Assembly (NCBI GenBank): GCA_036498265.1
Contig: DASYFT010000018.1
Location: forward strand, 195,096-259,095
Length of the DNA: 64,000 bases
Origin: Palsa-744 sp036498265
GTDB lineage: Bacteria; Actinomycetota; Thermoleophilia; Solirubrobacterales; Solirubrobacteraceae
Direction of reading: 5' to 3'
Shown: piece by piece, positions 30,505-39,851 of the stretch
Position numbering within the stretch: the stretch's first letter is position 1
Layout of the letters: every line of letters starts with the position of its first letter
Notes under the pieces: generated by a model
Database searches by the model: none
What the model saw: the letters and a program-made list of their open reading frames with translations, nothing else
What the model was told of the DNA's origin: nothing
Program-made: the position numbers and the translations under genes

Positions 30505-33500
30505 ACGACCGAGTTCACCTCGACTTTTTCTTCGTTGGTCTGGTTCGTTTTGAGCGCCAGCCCCGCCTGTTCGAATGGCCCGCCGTTGAAGGAGGCTTCG
30601 AGCACGTCCTTCGCTTCGCCCACGAAGCGTTCTGGCTTCTGCTTGCCCTTCGTCTGTGCGAACGCCAGCACGGCGGTCGGTTTCATGACGTTGGCGCTCA
30701 CCGGGACGATCACCGAGCCCCGCACCGTGACAACTGCCGTGCCGCAGGTGAATTCCATGAACGTGCCGGGTCCCGCCGCCGGCAGCAGGTCGAGGCCGAT
30801 CCTGTCCGTGAGCCTCGTTTCACCGACGAACGTCACTCCCAGCTGGCCGGCGAGCGGGCTCGTCAGCACTTCACCGGCGGACGCTCCGGCGGATGAGCAT
30901 TTTTCACCGAGCCGTTCGCAGCCCGTGAACGACAGCGTCAGCCCCCCGATCGTCTTCGATCCGGTGTATTCGCCGGCCCCGGTCTGACCGGTGCAGGTGA
31001 CCTTCGCCGCTTTGACGGTTTCCAGGGTCACGCTGGTGGATGTCGCGATTTTCGTCGTGAAGTGGGCTTTGACGACTTCGGGGAACCATTCATAGAGCTT
31101 GGTCGCGCCCGTTTTGGTGCAGCCGCCGTTTTCGTACTTGCCCGTTCCGGCTGCGACCTTGAGGCATCTCCCGAATTCGGGGGCGTTGGCTGTCGAGAAG
31201 GGCTGGTCGCCGCCGAAGCCGGTGCCCGCGGAGTTGGTTGCGACGACGCGGAAGTGGTAGGTGGTGCCCCCGGACAGGCCACTGATGCCCGCGGACACCG
31301 CGACGGCGCTCCTGCCCGACCCCGGCGCCTGCGAGCAGGGGGCGCTGGCGCCGTAGGAGGGCGAGGTGCCGTATTCGAAGTGGCAGTCGGTCACTTCGGT
31401 GCCGTTGGGGTTGACAGATCCGTTGAGAGTCGCCGACGTGCGCGTGACCGATGTCGCCGCTCCGGTGACCGCCGATGGCGCGCTCGAGAGGGTGGTCAAA
31501 GATTCGTCTTCGCCGGCCGCGCTTCCGCCGGCGTTCGTGGCGACTATCCGGAAGTGATAGGTCGAGCTCGCCGCCAGTCCGCCGATTGTCGCCGACACGG
31601 CCACGGGGCTTTCCCCGGAACCCGGCGCCGATGAGCACGGCACGCTGGCTCCGTAGGAGGCGGTCGGGCCGTATTCGAACCGGCAGTCGCTGACGTTCGC
31701 TCCCTCCGGGTTCACGGTGGCGTTCAGCACCGCGCCGGACGACGTCACTTCGGACGCCGCTTCGGTGACGACCGCGGCGGGGGGCGGTAGCGAGGTGAGT
31801 GTTTCATCCGCTCCTTCGCTGGTCCCGGTGGCGTTCGTCGCGACTATCCGGAAGTGGTATGACGTGTTGGCTGCGAGCCCGGAGATCGACGCCGACACCG
31901 CCACGGGGGAGCTCCCGCCGCCGGGCAGTAACGAGCATGGCACGCTGGTTCCGTAGGAGGCGGTCGGGCCGTATTCGAAGTGGCAGTCACTCACAGCTTC
32001 TCCGTTGGGGTTGACGCTGGCGTTGAGCGTCGCGGATGCCTGGGTGACGGCTGAGGCGGCTTCGGTCACGACCGACGGCGCCGCGGTGCCGGTGGTCAGC
32101 GTTCCGTCTTCGCCCGTGCCCGTACCGCCGGCGTTCACGGCCACGATGCGGAAGTGATAGGTCGAGTTCGCTGCAAGCCCGGTGACGCCCGCGGACACCG
32201 CCACGGGGCTGTTGCCCGAGCCGGGCAGCGCAGAGCAGGGCACGCTCGATCCGTACGAGGCGGTCGGGCCGTATTCGAAGGTGCACTGGCTCACGTTCGC
32301 GCCGGTCGGGTTCACCGTTGCGTTGAGCACGGCGCTGGATGCCGTCACTTCGGACGCCGGTTCGGTCACGGCAGCCGGCGCGGATGGCAGCGTGGTGAAC
32401 GTTCTGTCCGCTCCTTCGCTGGTGCCGGTCGGGTTGGTGGCGACTATGCGGAAGTGGTAGGGCGTGTTCGGGGCCAGCCCGGAGATCGACGCCGACACTT
32501 CCACGGCACCTTCGCCGCCTCCAGGCAACGAGGAGCACGGGACGGTCGATCCATAGGAAGCGGTCGGGCCGTATTCGAAATGGCAGTCGCTCACGGTTTC
32601 CGCTTCGGGGTCCACCGACGCGTTGAGCGTCGCCGTCGTCTGGGTGACCGCCGATGCCGGTTCGGTCACGACAGCCGGCGCCGCGGGTCTCGCGACGAAC
32701 ACGCGCCAACCGGTTTCATCGCCGACCAGCGCCGTGGCGGCGCTGTCGGAGAGACCGACGAACGCGGCTGCTTCGCCGGTGAGCCTTTCTCGCTGGCTCC
32801 AGCTGGACCCCGTGCGAACGAACACGGTGGGTCCGCCCGCCGCCCCTATCAGCGCGGTGTTCCCGTCGGCCGAGAGAGCTTCGCCCTCGTGGCTGCTGCT
32901 GAGCTGTTGCTGCTTCGTCCAGGTGGAGCCCGAACGGACGATCGCGGTGCCCCCCGCCAGGCCCGTGTTGCCGTCCGCCGAGAGCGCTGCTCCCCCGCGG
33001 CCGGAAGCTGGTACCGAGAGCGATGACCCCTGCTGGGCCCACGTCGATCCGGAGCGCACCAGCGGCGTCGCGCCGGTGCCGGTCACGAGCGCGGTGTTGC
33101 CGTCACCCGATATCGCCGCGGCGATGCCGGGGGCCACGGCCACTCGCGGTCCCTGTTGCGTCCAGCTCGAGCCGGAACGGGAGAAGAAGTAGACGCCGCC
33201 GGGGCTGCCATGGCACGCCATCAGCGCCGTGTTGCCGTCGGAGGACAGCCCGACGCTCACGCCGCAGTGTTCTCCGGTGCCTCCGGCGAGCTTCGGCCCC
33301 TGCTGGCCCCAGGTCGAGCCCGAGCGGGTGAACACCCACGCGGCTCCGTGGCCGGCGTTGTCGTTTTCGCCTCCCACGAGCGCCGTGCTGCCGTCGTGGG
33401 AGAGCGCGACGTCTTCACCGAATTCGGCGGCGCCGACCCTGTCTGTCGGTATCAGTTGCGCCTGCTGTGTCCAGCTGGCGCCCGAGCGCACGAAGACCCA

Positions 33501-34394
33501 GGCTGCGCCGGTGCGTTTGTTCGTGCACAGGTTGCCGAGCAGGGCCGTGGAGCCGTCGCCGGAGAGGGCCGCGAGATGGTAGCCGCAGCCTGGTCCGAGG
33601 CCGGTTATCTCCGATCCCTGCTGGACGAACGGGTCGATCCGAATCGGGTATCGAGCGGAGCTGTCGTCGATCTCGAGCCGCAGCGTGCCCCCGGTGAGCC
33701 GCAGGTGCGCCCCCAGCGGGCGCCCGGTCGCGTCGGATGCGCTCAGCGCTCCGTAGTCCAGCGCGGGTCGGCCGCCGGCGCGGCGCAGCACGACCTGCGA
33801 ACCGGCCTGGGCGGCCCGCAGCGATCCGGCGAGGTGCAGCGCCAGCACGAGCGGCGGGCCGCTCCCGGCGACGCGATGGCGCACCACGAATCCCTGCTCG
33901 AGGCCATAGGGACCGTTCCGGTAGTACTCGGTGAGGGCTCCGTGGGTGTAGCGAACCTCGTTGCCGGCTCCTACCGGCGCCGCTGCCGGCACGGTCTCGA
34001 GGCGCCGGCCGCGCCCCACCCCGGCGAGCGACATTGCGACGCTGCCCTCCGCGGCTCGCACCTCGACCCCCGAGGCGGTGAACGTGCTGCGAAGCGCGCC
34101 GCCCTGCGCGCGAAATGCAGATCCGTGCCTTACGGGCCAGAAGCCGCGATCCGAGCCGCCGATACGCGCCGAGGCGGCAGCGGCGAGGCCGCTCGGCAGG
34201 CGGAGACCGAGGCCTGCGCGGCCCGGCGAGCCGGGACGGGAGTCTGCTCGCGAGACCGTCGGCGCGGCGGTCGGCGCGCTCGGCGAGGGCAGCGCCACGA
34301 TCGCGATCGCCACGAGCGCGAGCAGGAGCGACGCGACGGCCGCCACCGTGGCTTGCCGGGGCCGGCGCTCGGCGCCAGCCCCCGTGAAGGACAT
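30501..34394 (-). CDS. Large exported repeat protein (propeller-type repeats, five 100-residue Fn3-like repeats, C-terminal domain)
   Basis: About 1297 residues if started at ATG 34394; ATG 34445 would add 17. An N-terminal hydrophobic segment (VASLLLALVAIAIVALPSPS) acts as signal or anchor. After a mixed region come about seven short repeats with SxDGxTALxG and RSGSxWxQQ patterns, probably a beta-propeller. Five exact 100-residue repeats follow, each with VTExAS, LNxxVxP, FEYGPTASYG and YHFRIVATN. The last about 190 residues (CLKVAAGTGKYENGGCTKTG ... LYEWFPEV) form a Cys-containing domain typical of Solirubrobacterales secreted proteins. It is likely an adhesive or surface protein; no enzymatic motif is seen. 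Glu and Lys codons are often GAA/AAA, unlike neighbouring genes. Confidence 0.85.
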   Translation of the reverse strand: MSFTGAGAERRPRQATVAAVASLLLALVAIAIVALPSPSAPTAAPTVSRADSRPGSPGRAGLGLRLPSGLAAAASARIGGSDRGFWPVRHGSAFRAQGGALRSTFTASGVEVRAAEGSVAMSLAGVGRGRRLETVPAAAPVGAGNEVRYTHGALTEYYRNGPYGLEQGFVVRHRVAGSGPPLVLALHLAGSLRAAQAGSQVVLRRAGGRPALDYGALSASDATGRPLGAHLRLTGGTLRLEIDDSSARYPIRIDPFVQQGSEITGLGPGCGYHLAALSGDGSTALLGNLCTNKRTGAAWVFVRSGASWTQQAQLIPTDRVGAAEFGEDVALSHDGSTALVGGENDNAGHGAAWVFTRSGSTWGQQGPKLAGGTGEHCGVSVGLSSDGNTALMACHGSPGGVYFFSRSGSSWTQQGPRVAVAPGIAAAISGDGNTALVTGTGATPLVRSGSTWAQQGSSLSVPASGRGGAALSADGNTGLAGGTAIVRSGSTWTKQQQLSSSHEGEALSADGNTALIGAAGGPTVFVRTGSSWSQRERLTGEAAAFVGLSDSAATALVGDETGWRVFVARPAAPAVVTEPASAVTQTTATLNASVDPEAETVSDCHFEYGPTASYGSTVPCSSLPGGGEGAVEVSASISGLAPNTPYHFRIVATNPTGTSEGADRTFTTLPSAPAAVTEPASEVTASSAVLNATVNPTGANVSQCTFEYGPTASYGSSVPCSALPGSGNSPVAVSAGVTGLAANSTYHFRIVAVNAGGTGTGEDGTLTTGTAAPSVVTEAASAVTQASATLNASVNPNGEAVSDCHFEYGPTASYGTSVPCSLLPGGGSSPVAVSASISGLAANTSYHFRIVATNATGTSEGADETLTSLPPPAAVVTEAASEVTSSGAVLNATVNPEGANVSDCRFEYGPTASYGASVPCSSAPGSGESPVAVSATIGGLAASSTYHFRIVATNAGGSAAGEDESLTTLSSAPSAVTGAATSVTRTSATLNGSVNPNGTEVTDCHFEYGTSPSYGASAPCSQAPGSGRSAVAVSAGISGLSGGTTYHFRVVATNSAGTGFGGDQPFSTANAPEFGRCLKVAAGTGKYENGGCTKTGATKLYEWFPEVVKAHFTTKIATSTSVTLETVKAAKVTCTGQTGAGEYTGSKTIGGLTLSFTGCERLGEKCSSAGASAGEVLTSPLAGQLGVTFVGETRLTDRIGLDLLPAAGPGTFMEFTCGTAVVTVRGSVIVPVSANVMKPTAVLAFAQTKGKQKPERFVGEAKDVLEASFNGGPFEQAGLALKTNQTNEEKVEVNSVV
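31182..32687 (-). repeat. Five tandem 300-bp repeats inside the exported protein gene
   Basis: The segment encoding FEYGPTASYG recurs at exactly 300-bp spacing: the match to gtattcga occupies the same column near 31371, 31671, 31971, 32271 and 32571. Units 1 and 3 resemble each other (TATLNAS, TGTSEGAD), as do units 2 and 4 (AVLNATVNP, GED). This suggests a two-unit block was duplicated. Unit 5 is the most diverged. Confidence 0.85.
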
Positions 34395-34557
34395 GCCTGC
34401 TGCGGAGATGGCGTCCGCGGCGGTCCGCCCAGTCGTGCTGCGCATCTCGCTCCCCCTGCCCGTTGCCGGCGACCGGATCTCACTCCCCGACCGGAGTGGC
34501 TTCGCCGAAACAGACTACCGGAGAGCCGACATGCGGTCGCCGGGGTGGCCTGGCCCC

Positions 34558-35136
34558 TCAGGCGGGCCGAGGGCGAGCACGCCTCAGTGGCGGCCAGGCC
34601 ACCAGATTCCGGCTCAGCCGGGCCCCCATCCGCCACCAGGCACCCACCCGCCGGCAGGCGCCGGCATTCCGGCTCGCGTCCGCAGAGGCGCGATCGATGC
34701 CCGGCGATGATGATCCTCTCGCCGCTCCGGCGTCGTTCGCGACCGCCGCACCGCGCTCCTCTCTCGCCGCCGGAGCGGGCGATGCGAGCGTGAACCAGAC
34801 GACCTTGCCGCTGGGCGACGGCGATACACCCCAGGTGCTCGCCATCGCCTCGACGATGCGCAGCCCACGACCCGACGGCTCCGCCGGCGACGGGGAGCGC
34901 ATCACCGGTCGGCCGTCCCCCATGTCGCGCACCTCGACCCGAATTCCCTCTCGCAGGCCGATGGACAGCTCGAACTCCGTGTGGGCGTGGCGGATGCAGT
35001 TGCTGGCGAGCTCGCTCGTCATCAGCTCGGCCGCCTCGACGATGTCGGCGGACTCATCGCGGAGCCTGTCACGGACGAAGCGTCGCGCGGCCGTGACGGA
35101 CTCCGGTCGACATGGGAATCTGCGGACCTCGGTCAT
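34558..35136 (-). CDS. RsbW-like ATP-binding anti-sigma factor / serine kinase
   Basis: A 192-residue protein with a GHKL (HATPase_c_2) domain in residues 1-120. The N-box is AAELMTSELASNCIRHA, the G1 box VEVRDMGDGRPV and the G2 box GRGLRIVEAMASTWG. Such proteins bind a sigma factor and phosphorylate the cognate STAS antagonist. The last about 70 residues are an unusual Ala/Arg-rich extension without a domain. The start overlaps the STAS stop (ATGA), and the STAS gene overlaps the phosphatase, giving a phosphatase-STAS-kinase cassette. No sigma factor gene is next to it, so the target may be elsewhere or may be a non-sigma protein. Confidence 0.9.
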   Translation of the reverse strand: MTEVRRFPCRPESVTAARRFVRDRLRDESADIVEAAELMTSELASNCIRHAHTEFELSIGLREGIRVEVRDMGDGRPVMRSPSPAEPSGRGLRIVEAMASTWGVSPSPSGKVVWFTLASPAPAAREERGAAVANDAGAARGSSSPGIDRASADASRNAGACRRVGAWWRMGARLSRNLVAWPPLRRARPRPA

Positions 35137-35462
35137 GGCTCGATCGGCAGGACCGGGGACAGGCCGGTCAGCTCGATGACGCGTCGCACGTTGGGAGAGG
35201 GGTCGCGCAGGTGGACCGAATGGACCTTGGTGCTGGCGCCGACCAGGACGGCGATGCCGGCGCTGTCCATGAACCGCAGGCCGCTGAGATCGAAGACGAG
35301 ACGCTCCGGTCGCCCCGCCGCGAGCGACTCCACGGTCGTCTCGAGCGTGGCCGCGTTCGATATGTCGAGCTCGCCGGAGACGACCACGACCGGCGTACCG
35401 GTCGCATCGACCCGTGTGTCGATGCGCGCCTCGGCGGCGCGCTCGTCGCCTAGGTCTGCCAT
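35133..35462 (-). CDS. STAS-domain anti-anti-sigma factor
   Basis: A 109-residue single STAS domain with VVVVSGELDISNAATLE and LVFDLSGLRFMDSAGIAVLV. The Ser in DSAG is the expected phosphorylation site of the partner kinase. The unphosphorylated form would bind the RsbW-like protein and release its target. The ATG at 35462 lies inside the last codons of the phosphatase gene (13-nt overlap), and the stop overlaps the kinase start by 4 nt, so all three are co-translated. The long in-frame extension toward 37037 is an out-of-frame shadow of the phosphatase. Confidence 0.92.
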   Translation of the reverse strand: MADLGDERAAEARIDTRVDATGTPVVVVSGELDISNAATLETTVESLAAGRPERLVFDLSGLRFMDSAGIAVLVGASTKVHSVHLRDPSPNVRRVIELTGLSPVLPIEP

Positions 35463-37153
35463 CTGATCCCCACCATCGCCGTGTCGTCCTGGTGGTCGTG
35501 CGACGCGAGGTCGTGTGCCAGCTTCGCGAGTAGATCGCCGAGCGCCAGCCGCTGCCCCACCGCCGCCGCTCGCAGCCGGGCGAGACCGGCGTCGAGCGGC
35601 TCCCCGCGGCGCTCTACGAGACCGTCGGTGAAGGCAACCAGCGTGGCACCGGGCGCAACCGTGACGGTCGCCTCGTGATACGGCGAGTCCCTGGCGACGC
35701 CGATCGGGACGTTCACCTCGAAGTCGACGAAGCGCCCCTCGTCTCCGTCCAGCAGCAACGGCGGGATGTGTCCGGCGCTCGCGATCGTGAGCTCGTGCGC
35801 GTCGACGTCGATCGTCGCGCACAGGACCGTCGCGAGGTAATCGTGCTCCACGCCGTTGACGTAGTCCGAGAGCTTCGCGAGCACTGTCCCCGGACGCGGG
35901 TCCTGCGATGCGTAGGCGAGTGCGGCGTGCCGAAGCGAGGCCATCGTGGTCGCCGCCTTGAGCCCGTGGCCGGAGACGTCGCCGAGCAGCAGCAACAGGC
36001 GTCCGTCGCCGGCGGCGACGATGTCGTACCAGTCGCCCCCCACGTCGATGCCGGCGCTCGCGGGCACGTACAGCGCGCTCACCCCCAGCCCTGCGAACTG
36101 CGGCAGGACGTCGGGCAGCAGCGCGTGCTGGAGGGTCTGCGCGATGCTCCGCTGCTCGGTGTACATCTCGCGGTTCTCGGTGGCTACGCGATCGAGCACG
36201 CCGGCGAGCTGCTCGGCGTACTGACGGCGGCGGGCCAACCGCTCGGTCGTGAGCGCCGCCGCCAGCGCCAGCAGCACGCCGCCCCCGGCGATGATCCACG
36301 GAAGGCTGTGGAAGAACGATCCACCGAGCGATCCCCGCGGCGCCACGACTGCGGTGAAGTGGCTGTCGCCGAACGGCACGGCGTCCGAGGACTGGTGGCC
36401 GGTGACCGGTAGATGCTTGAGGCTCGTGACCAGCACGTCCTGCGTGCGCTGGGAGCGCCCGAGGTAGAGGGCGTAGTTGAGGTCCGAGAAGGCGGTGTTG
36501 CTCTCCAGTTTCGAGCGCCTGTCCTTCGGGAGCGGGGTCTCGGCGTAGACGGCGAACCCGCGTTTGGCACCCGGCGTGCTGAACTCGTAGCCGAGGCTCG
36601 GGTGCGCCGAGCTGAGGATGCCCGTGACGTCGAGGGTCGAGGACCTCCTGGCGTGCGCGAAGAACGCGCGGGCCTTCTCGGGCAGCGAGGCCAGTATCGG
36701 CGTGCTGCCCATGACGACGGTCGGCGCGAGCCTGCGGGACGCCAGCGGCCACAGCGACACCGAGGCGAACTGGCGGCCCGTCCCGACGTAGGGCGCCATG
36801 AAGGCGCGGAACTTCTTCGGACTGCCGTGCGTGGCGTCGGCCAGCTCGGCAGCCGACGCCAGCGGCGTCTGGATCGAGGGGACGGCGGCCGTCAGGACCA
36901 GGCCCAGCTCGCGGACGCGAAGGCTGAGGAGCCGGCTCTCGTTGCGGTTGTAGAGCGCGAGTGAGGTCAGGGACAGCGCGGCCGTCACTGCCAGCCCCAG
37001 GAGCAGCGCGACGATCGCCGCTCGCGTGGGCCGCCATGCGCGAACGGAGCCGATGCTCGCGGGAGACGGTGCGATCTCGTCGATCGCTGCTCGCCGGGAG
37101 GCGCCGAGGTCGCCCGGCGCCGTCGCCCCCGCCACGCCGGCACGACTACTCAT
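35450..37153 (-). CDS. Membrane sensor PP2C/SpoIIE-type phosphatase of the partner-switch cassette
   Basis: A 567-residue protein. One transmembrane helix lies near residue 45 (AIVALLLGLAVTAALSLTSLA) and a second near 285-305 (IIAGGGVLLALAAALTT). The about 230 residues between them form an extracellular sensor that looks CHASE-like (LASLPEKARAFFAHA, GFAVYAETPLPKD). After a short coiled coil, the SpoIIE/PP2C domain has AGIDVGGDWYDIV, LGDVSGHGLKAATT, AFTDGLVERRGEP and DDTAMVGIRW. It should dephosphorylate the adjacent STAS protein in response to an external signal. The ATG at 37153 has GGGAGAGGG upstream; the extension to 37219 is less likely. Confidence 0.92.
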   Translation of the reverse strand: MSSRAGVAGATAPGDLGASRRAAIDEIAPSPASIGSVRAWRPTRAAIVALLLGLAVTAALSLTSLALYNRNESRLLSLRVRELGLVLTAAVPSIQTPLASAAELADATHGSPKKFRAFMAPYVGTGRQFASVSLWPLASRRLAPTVVMGSTPILASLPEKARAFFAHARRSSTLDVTGILSSAHPSLGYEFSTPGAKRGFAVYAETPLPKDRRSKLESNTAFSDLNYALYLGRSQRTQDVLVTSLKHLPVTGHQSSDAVPFGDSHFTAVVAPRGSLGGSFFHSLPWIIAGGGVLLALAAALTTERLARRRQYAEQLAGVLDRVATENREMYTEQRSIAQTLQHALLPDVLPQFAGLGVSALYVPASAGIDVGGDWYDIVAAGDGRLLLLLGDVSGHGLKAATTMASLRHAALAYASQDPRPGTVLAKLSDYVNGVEHDYLATVLCATIDVDAHELTIASAGHIPPLLLDGDEGRFVDFEVNVPIGVARDSPYHEATVTVAPGATLVAFTDGLVERRGEPLDAGLARLRAAAVGQRLALGDLLAKLAHDLASHDHQDDTAMVGIRWQT

Positions 37154-37241
37154 CGCGACCCTCTCCCGAGCCCATAGCCGGGCGTAGCTTATCGCCAGGA
37201 ACGGCCCGCCGTGCGCCATCCGGCGCCGGCGGGCCTGCCTG

Positions 37242-38552
37242 CTACGGGCGTGCGGTCAGCCACGGTGTGAAGCTGACGGTTCCCACGGCGGTGTTGCACC
37301 CTCCGCCCATGTTGGGTCCTCGCGTGCAACCCCACCAGTCGTTCTGCGCGTCGACGACGGTGCCCGTGTCGCCGTTGGCGCCGACGCCGTTCGCAATGAA
37401 CGAGTTGTTGGGCGAGGCGGTGACGGTGGCCTGCCCACCCGCCGGCTGGGTCGGGCTTGGCGTCGTCTGGGTGACGAACATGCCGGTGTTGAAGTGCACG
37501 AAGGAGTTCCCCGTCAGCGTCGCGGTCAGGTCGCCGAACGCGAAGCCGAGCTGGTCGGTGGTGAGGTATGCGCCGAAGGTGCCGGCGTTGTTGGTGGTCA
37601 CGGCGCCGGTGCCATTCACCACGTTGCTCGCGAACGTCGGGCCCTGGCCCGAGACCGCGCCGCCGTATGCGCCGAGCCCCACCGAGCAGCCGGAGACATG
37701 GTTCGATTCCACCGTCGGCGAGAGGTACGGGACGAACACGAAGATGCCGTAGCCGTCGGTCTTGCATTCGCGTACGGTGTTGGCGGCTATCACATCCGCC
37801 GTGCCGCCCGAATCGCCGTTGTTGTCGGTGTGGACGCCGCTCCCCGACCTGCTCACGACGTTGTGAAGGAACTGCGTCCCCGTGGAGTGGTTCGCCGAGA
37901 TGGCGTCGTTGGCCCCGGTCACCTTGTTGTTCGCCATCACGCCCGAGCCGCCGTAGTTGAACATCGCGATGGAGGCTTCTTCAGCCTGGACGTTTTCCAC
38001 CGTGTCGTACCTGAAGCTGAACGTCCCGCCGGATGACGCGTAGATCCCGCGCAGGTACACACCCGTGATCTTCACTTTGGCGACTGTCAGGTTGTTGTAG
38101 ACACCGAGCGCGTGGTTGGTGATGATGCCGTTGCGGGCGTCGATGTCTTCGCCGCCGACCACCACGCCGCTGGTCAGATTGGGGTTGTCACCCCTGAGCC
38201 TCAGGTTGGTGATCGTGACGTTGTCGGCCTGGACGAGGACGATGTTGCTGGCTTCGCCTCCGCAGAGCGAGCCCCCCGTGCACACCGGCTTGGAGACGGA
38301 CGGGTAGATGACCGTTTCGGCGCCTGCGCCGTGGAGCGTCACCTGCTTGTCGACGACGACGTTTTCGTAGTAGTTGCCGGCGCGGATGTTGATCGTCGTT
38401 CCGGGCGGCACGGCGTTGATCGCGGCCTGGATTCCGGTGAAGGAGCATCCGGTGCTGCAGACGGTCGTCGTGGATGCCGAGGCCGGCCCCGCGAGTGCGA
38501 GCCAACCCGTGATGACGCAGCCGAGCGCCAGGATGCGAAGCATGCGTCCCAT
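37242..38552 (-). CDS. Secreted right-handed beta-helix protein
   Basis: A 436-residue exported protein. The signal peptide is ILALGCVITGWLALAGPASA. After CSFTGIQAAINAVPPGTTIN and IRAGNYYENVVVDKQVTLHG, a series of short beta-helix rungs follows with NVTITNLRL, NNLTVAKVKITGVYLRGIYA, NHVSGCSVGLGAYGG and similar PbH1 repeats. The start resembles NosD/pectate-lyase-like proteins. A catalytic motif is not evident. The protein ends with NDWWGCTRGPN, which is common in these secreted beta-helix proteins. GGAGGGG lies 8 nt before the ATG, and TATATAG farther upstream is a plausible -10. Glu codons are mostly GAA, unlike most genes here. Confidence 0.87.
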   Translation of the reverse strand: MGRMLRILALGCVITGWLALAGPASASTTTVCSTGCSFTGIQAAINAVPPGTTINIRAGNYYENVVVDKQVTLHGAGAETVIYPSVSKPVCTGGSLCGGEASNIVLVQADNVTITNLRLRGDNPNLTSGVVVGGEDIDARNGIITNHALGVYNNLTVAKVKITGVYLRGIYASSGGTFSFRYDTVENVQAEEASIAMFNYGGSGVMANNKVTGANDAISANHSTGTQFLHNVVSRSGSGVHTDNNGDSGGTADVIAANTVRECKTDGYGIFVFVPYLSPTVESNHVSGCSVGLGAYGGAVSGQGPTFASNVVNGTGAVTTNNAGTFGAYLTTDQLGFAFGDLTATLTGNSFVHFNTGMFVTQTTPSPTQPAGGQATVTASPNNSFIANGVGANGDTGTVVDAQNDWWGCTRGPNMGGGCNTAVGTVSFTPWLTARP

Positions 38553-38663
38553 GGTCCATTCCCCTCCGTGAGTTCCCCCTCGAGACCGAGGCCGAGGCGG
38601 ACTATATAGGTGTACACCCTGCGGCGCCCGTCGCGGCGGCCTACAACAAGTGCACGCTCCGCG

Positions 38664-39527
38664 CTACTTCGCCTCCGATCCCTGGTGCGAGCTCCGCGGC
38701 AGTTCACGTCGTGGCGGCAGGGTGGGCGTGGCGGGTCCGGGCGAGTATTCGACGGCCGGGGTGCGGCCGCGGGGCTGCGGGTAGAGCGACATGAGCCCGC
38801 GCTCGAGCTCGGGCACGCCGACCGTCACGGGCAGGCCGAGTGCGCTCAGTTCCCGAACCTCCAGCGGGTGGTCATGGGTCCAGGTGCCGCTCGCCATGAG
38901 CCGCGCGACCTCGCGCGCGCGAGCCGGCTCCATGCGGCGCTCGAGCATCCGCGCCACGAAGCCCTCCACCTGGATGATCGCCTTGCGACCGACGTCGGCC
39001 ATGATCAGCGTCCTGTCCTCGTGGTCGCCCGGCTGCGCGACGACCTCCACGAGAGACGCGGCGGGGTACTCGCCGAGCTGTGGGTCGACCGGCCCGAGGG
39101 CGGCGTGCGGGTCGATCACGATCTCATCGGCGGCCATGGCGATGAGCGTCCCCCCGCTCATGGCGTAGTGGGGGACCACGGCCGTCACCTTTCCGTCGTG
39201 ATGCGCCAGCGCCGAGGCGATCTGCTGCGCCGCCAGCACCATCCCACCGGGGGTGTGGAGGATGATCTCGATCCCCCTTCCCCGGGGTGTGTCGCGGATG
39301 GCCCGCAGCACGCTCTCGGCGTCGTCGATGTCGATGTAGCGGAGCAGCGGGAACCCCAACAGCGACATCGATTCCTGACGATGGATCAGCGTGATCGCCG
39401 TCACCTCGCGCTTGCGCGATATCTCCGCCAGTGCGCGGCGCCGCTGGACGATCATGTACTGACGCGCGAACGCGGGCTGCAGCGACGCGAGGATGAAGAA
39501 CAGCCACAGCAGGTTGAGCAGTTCCAC
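38664..39527 (-). CDS. Membrane-anchored ClpP-class serine protease (SDH_sah/SppA-like)
   Basis: A 287-residue protein. One N-terminal transmembrane helix (LLNLLWLFFILASLQPAFA) is followed by a ClpP/crotonase-fold protease domain. It has ITLIHRQESMSLLGFPLLRY, EIILHTPGGMVLAAQQIA, VPHYAMSGGTLIAMAADEIV (nucleophilic Ser in MSGGT) and DPHAALGPVDPQLG. This matches the serine dehydrogenase proteinase family (SDH_sah), related to signal-peptide peptidase A. It probably cleaves membrane-associated substrates or signal-peptide remnants on the cytoplasmic side. The proline-rich tail (TPTLPPRRELPRSS) is extra. It appears monocistronic. Confidence 0.9.
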   Translation of the reverse strand: MELLNLLWLFFILASLQPAFARQYMIVQRRRALAEISRKREVTAITLIHRQESMSLLGFPLLRYIDIDDAESVLRAIRDTPRGRGIEIILHTPGGMVLAAQQIASALAHHDGKVTAVVPHYAMSGGTLIAMAADEIVIDPHAALGPVDPQLGEYPAASLVEVVAQPGDHEDRTLIMADVGRKAIIQVEGFVARMLERRMEPARAREVARLMASGTWTHDHPLEVRELSALGLPVTVGVPELERGLMSLYPQPRGRTPAVEYSPGPATPTLPPRRELPRSSHQGSEAK

Positions 39528-39593
39528 GCTCGCTTCCTTATGCCGCAGCCGATGCCTGTCTAGGCAGGTCCTCGCCGCCGCGTGAGAACGCTG

Positions 39594-39800
39594 TTACTCG
39601 AGGGCTGCGGCGATCAGCTGTGCGAGCTCCGCCGGCGACAGCCTGGGCGCGTCGGGCAGCGGCTCGTGCGGCGCTCCGCGCCCGAACGTCGTGCTGGCGG
39701 GACACCATGCGACGCGCCCGCCGTCTTCGACCCGCACGTAGTCTTTCGCCGGCCCGCTCTGCGGGTAGAGCGTCAGCGCCCTCAAAGGGTGCGTGGCCAT
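39594..39800 (-). CDS. Small hypothetical protein
   Basis: A 68-residue protein starting at ATG 39800 with a strong GGAGGAG ribosome-binding site 6 nt upstream. An overlapping GTG at 39803 is the other option. The sequence ATHPLRALTLYPQSGPAKDY, then VAWCPASTTFGRG and a C-terminal helix LSPAELAQLIAAALE gives no family I know. The strong ribosome-binding site and G/C-biased third positions support a real gene. It lies between the protease and the SDR reductase on the same strand. Confidence 0.6.
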   Translation of the reverse strand: MATHPLRALTLYPQSGPAKDYVRVEDGGRVAWCPASTTFGRGAPHEPLPDAPRLSPAELAQLIAAALE

Positions 39801-39851
39801 CACCGTCTCCTCCTTCCGCCTCTTGTGGCCGTCGTGCCTGCCTCTCCGCGG

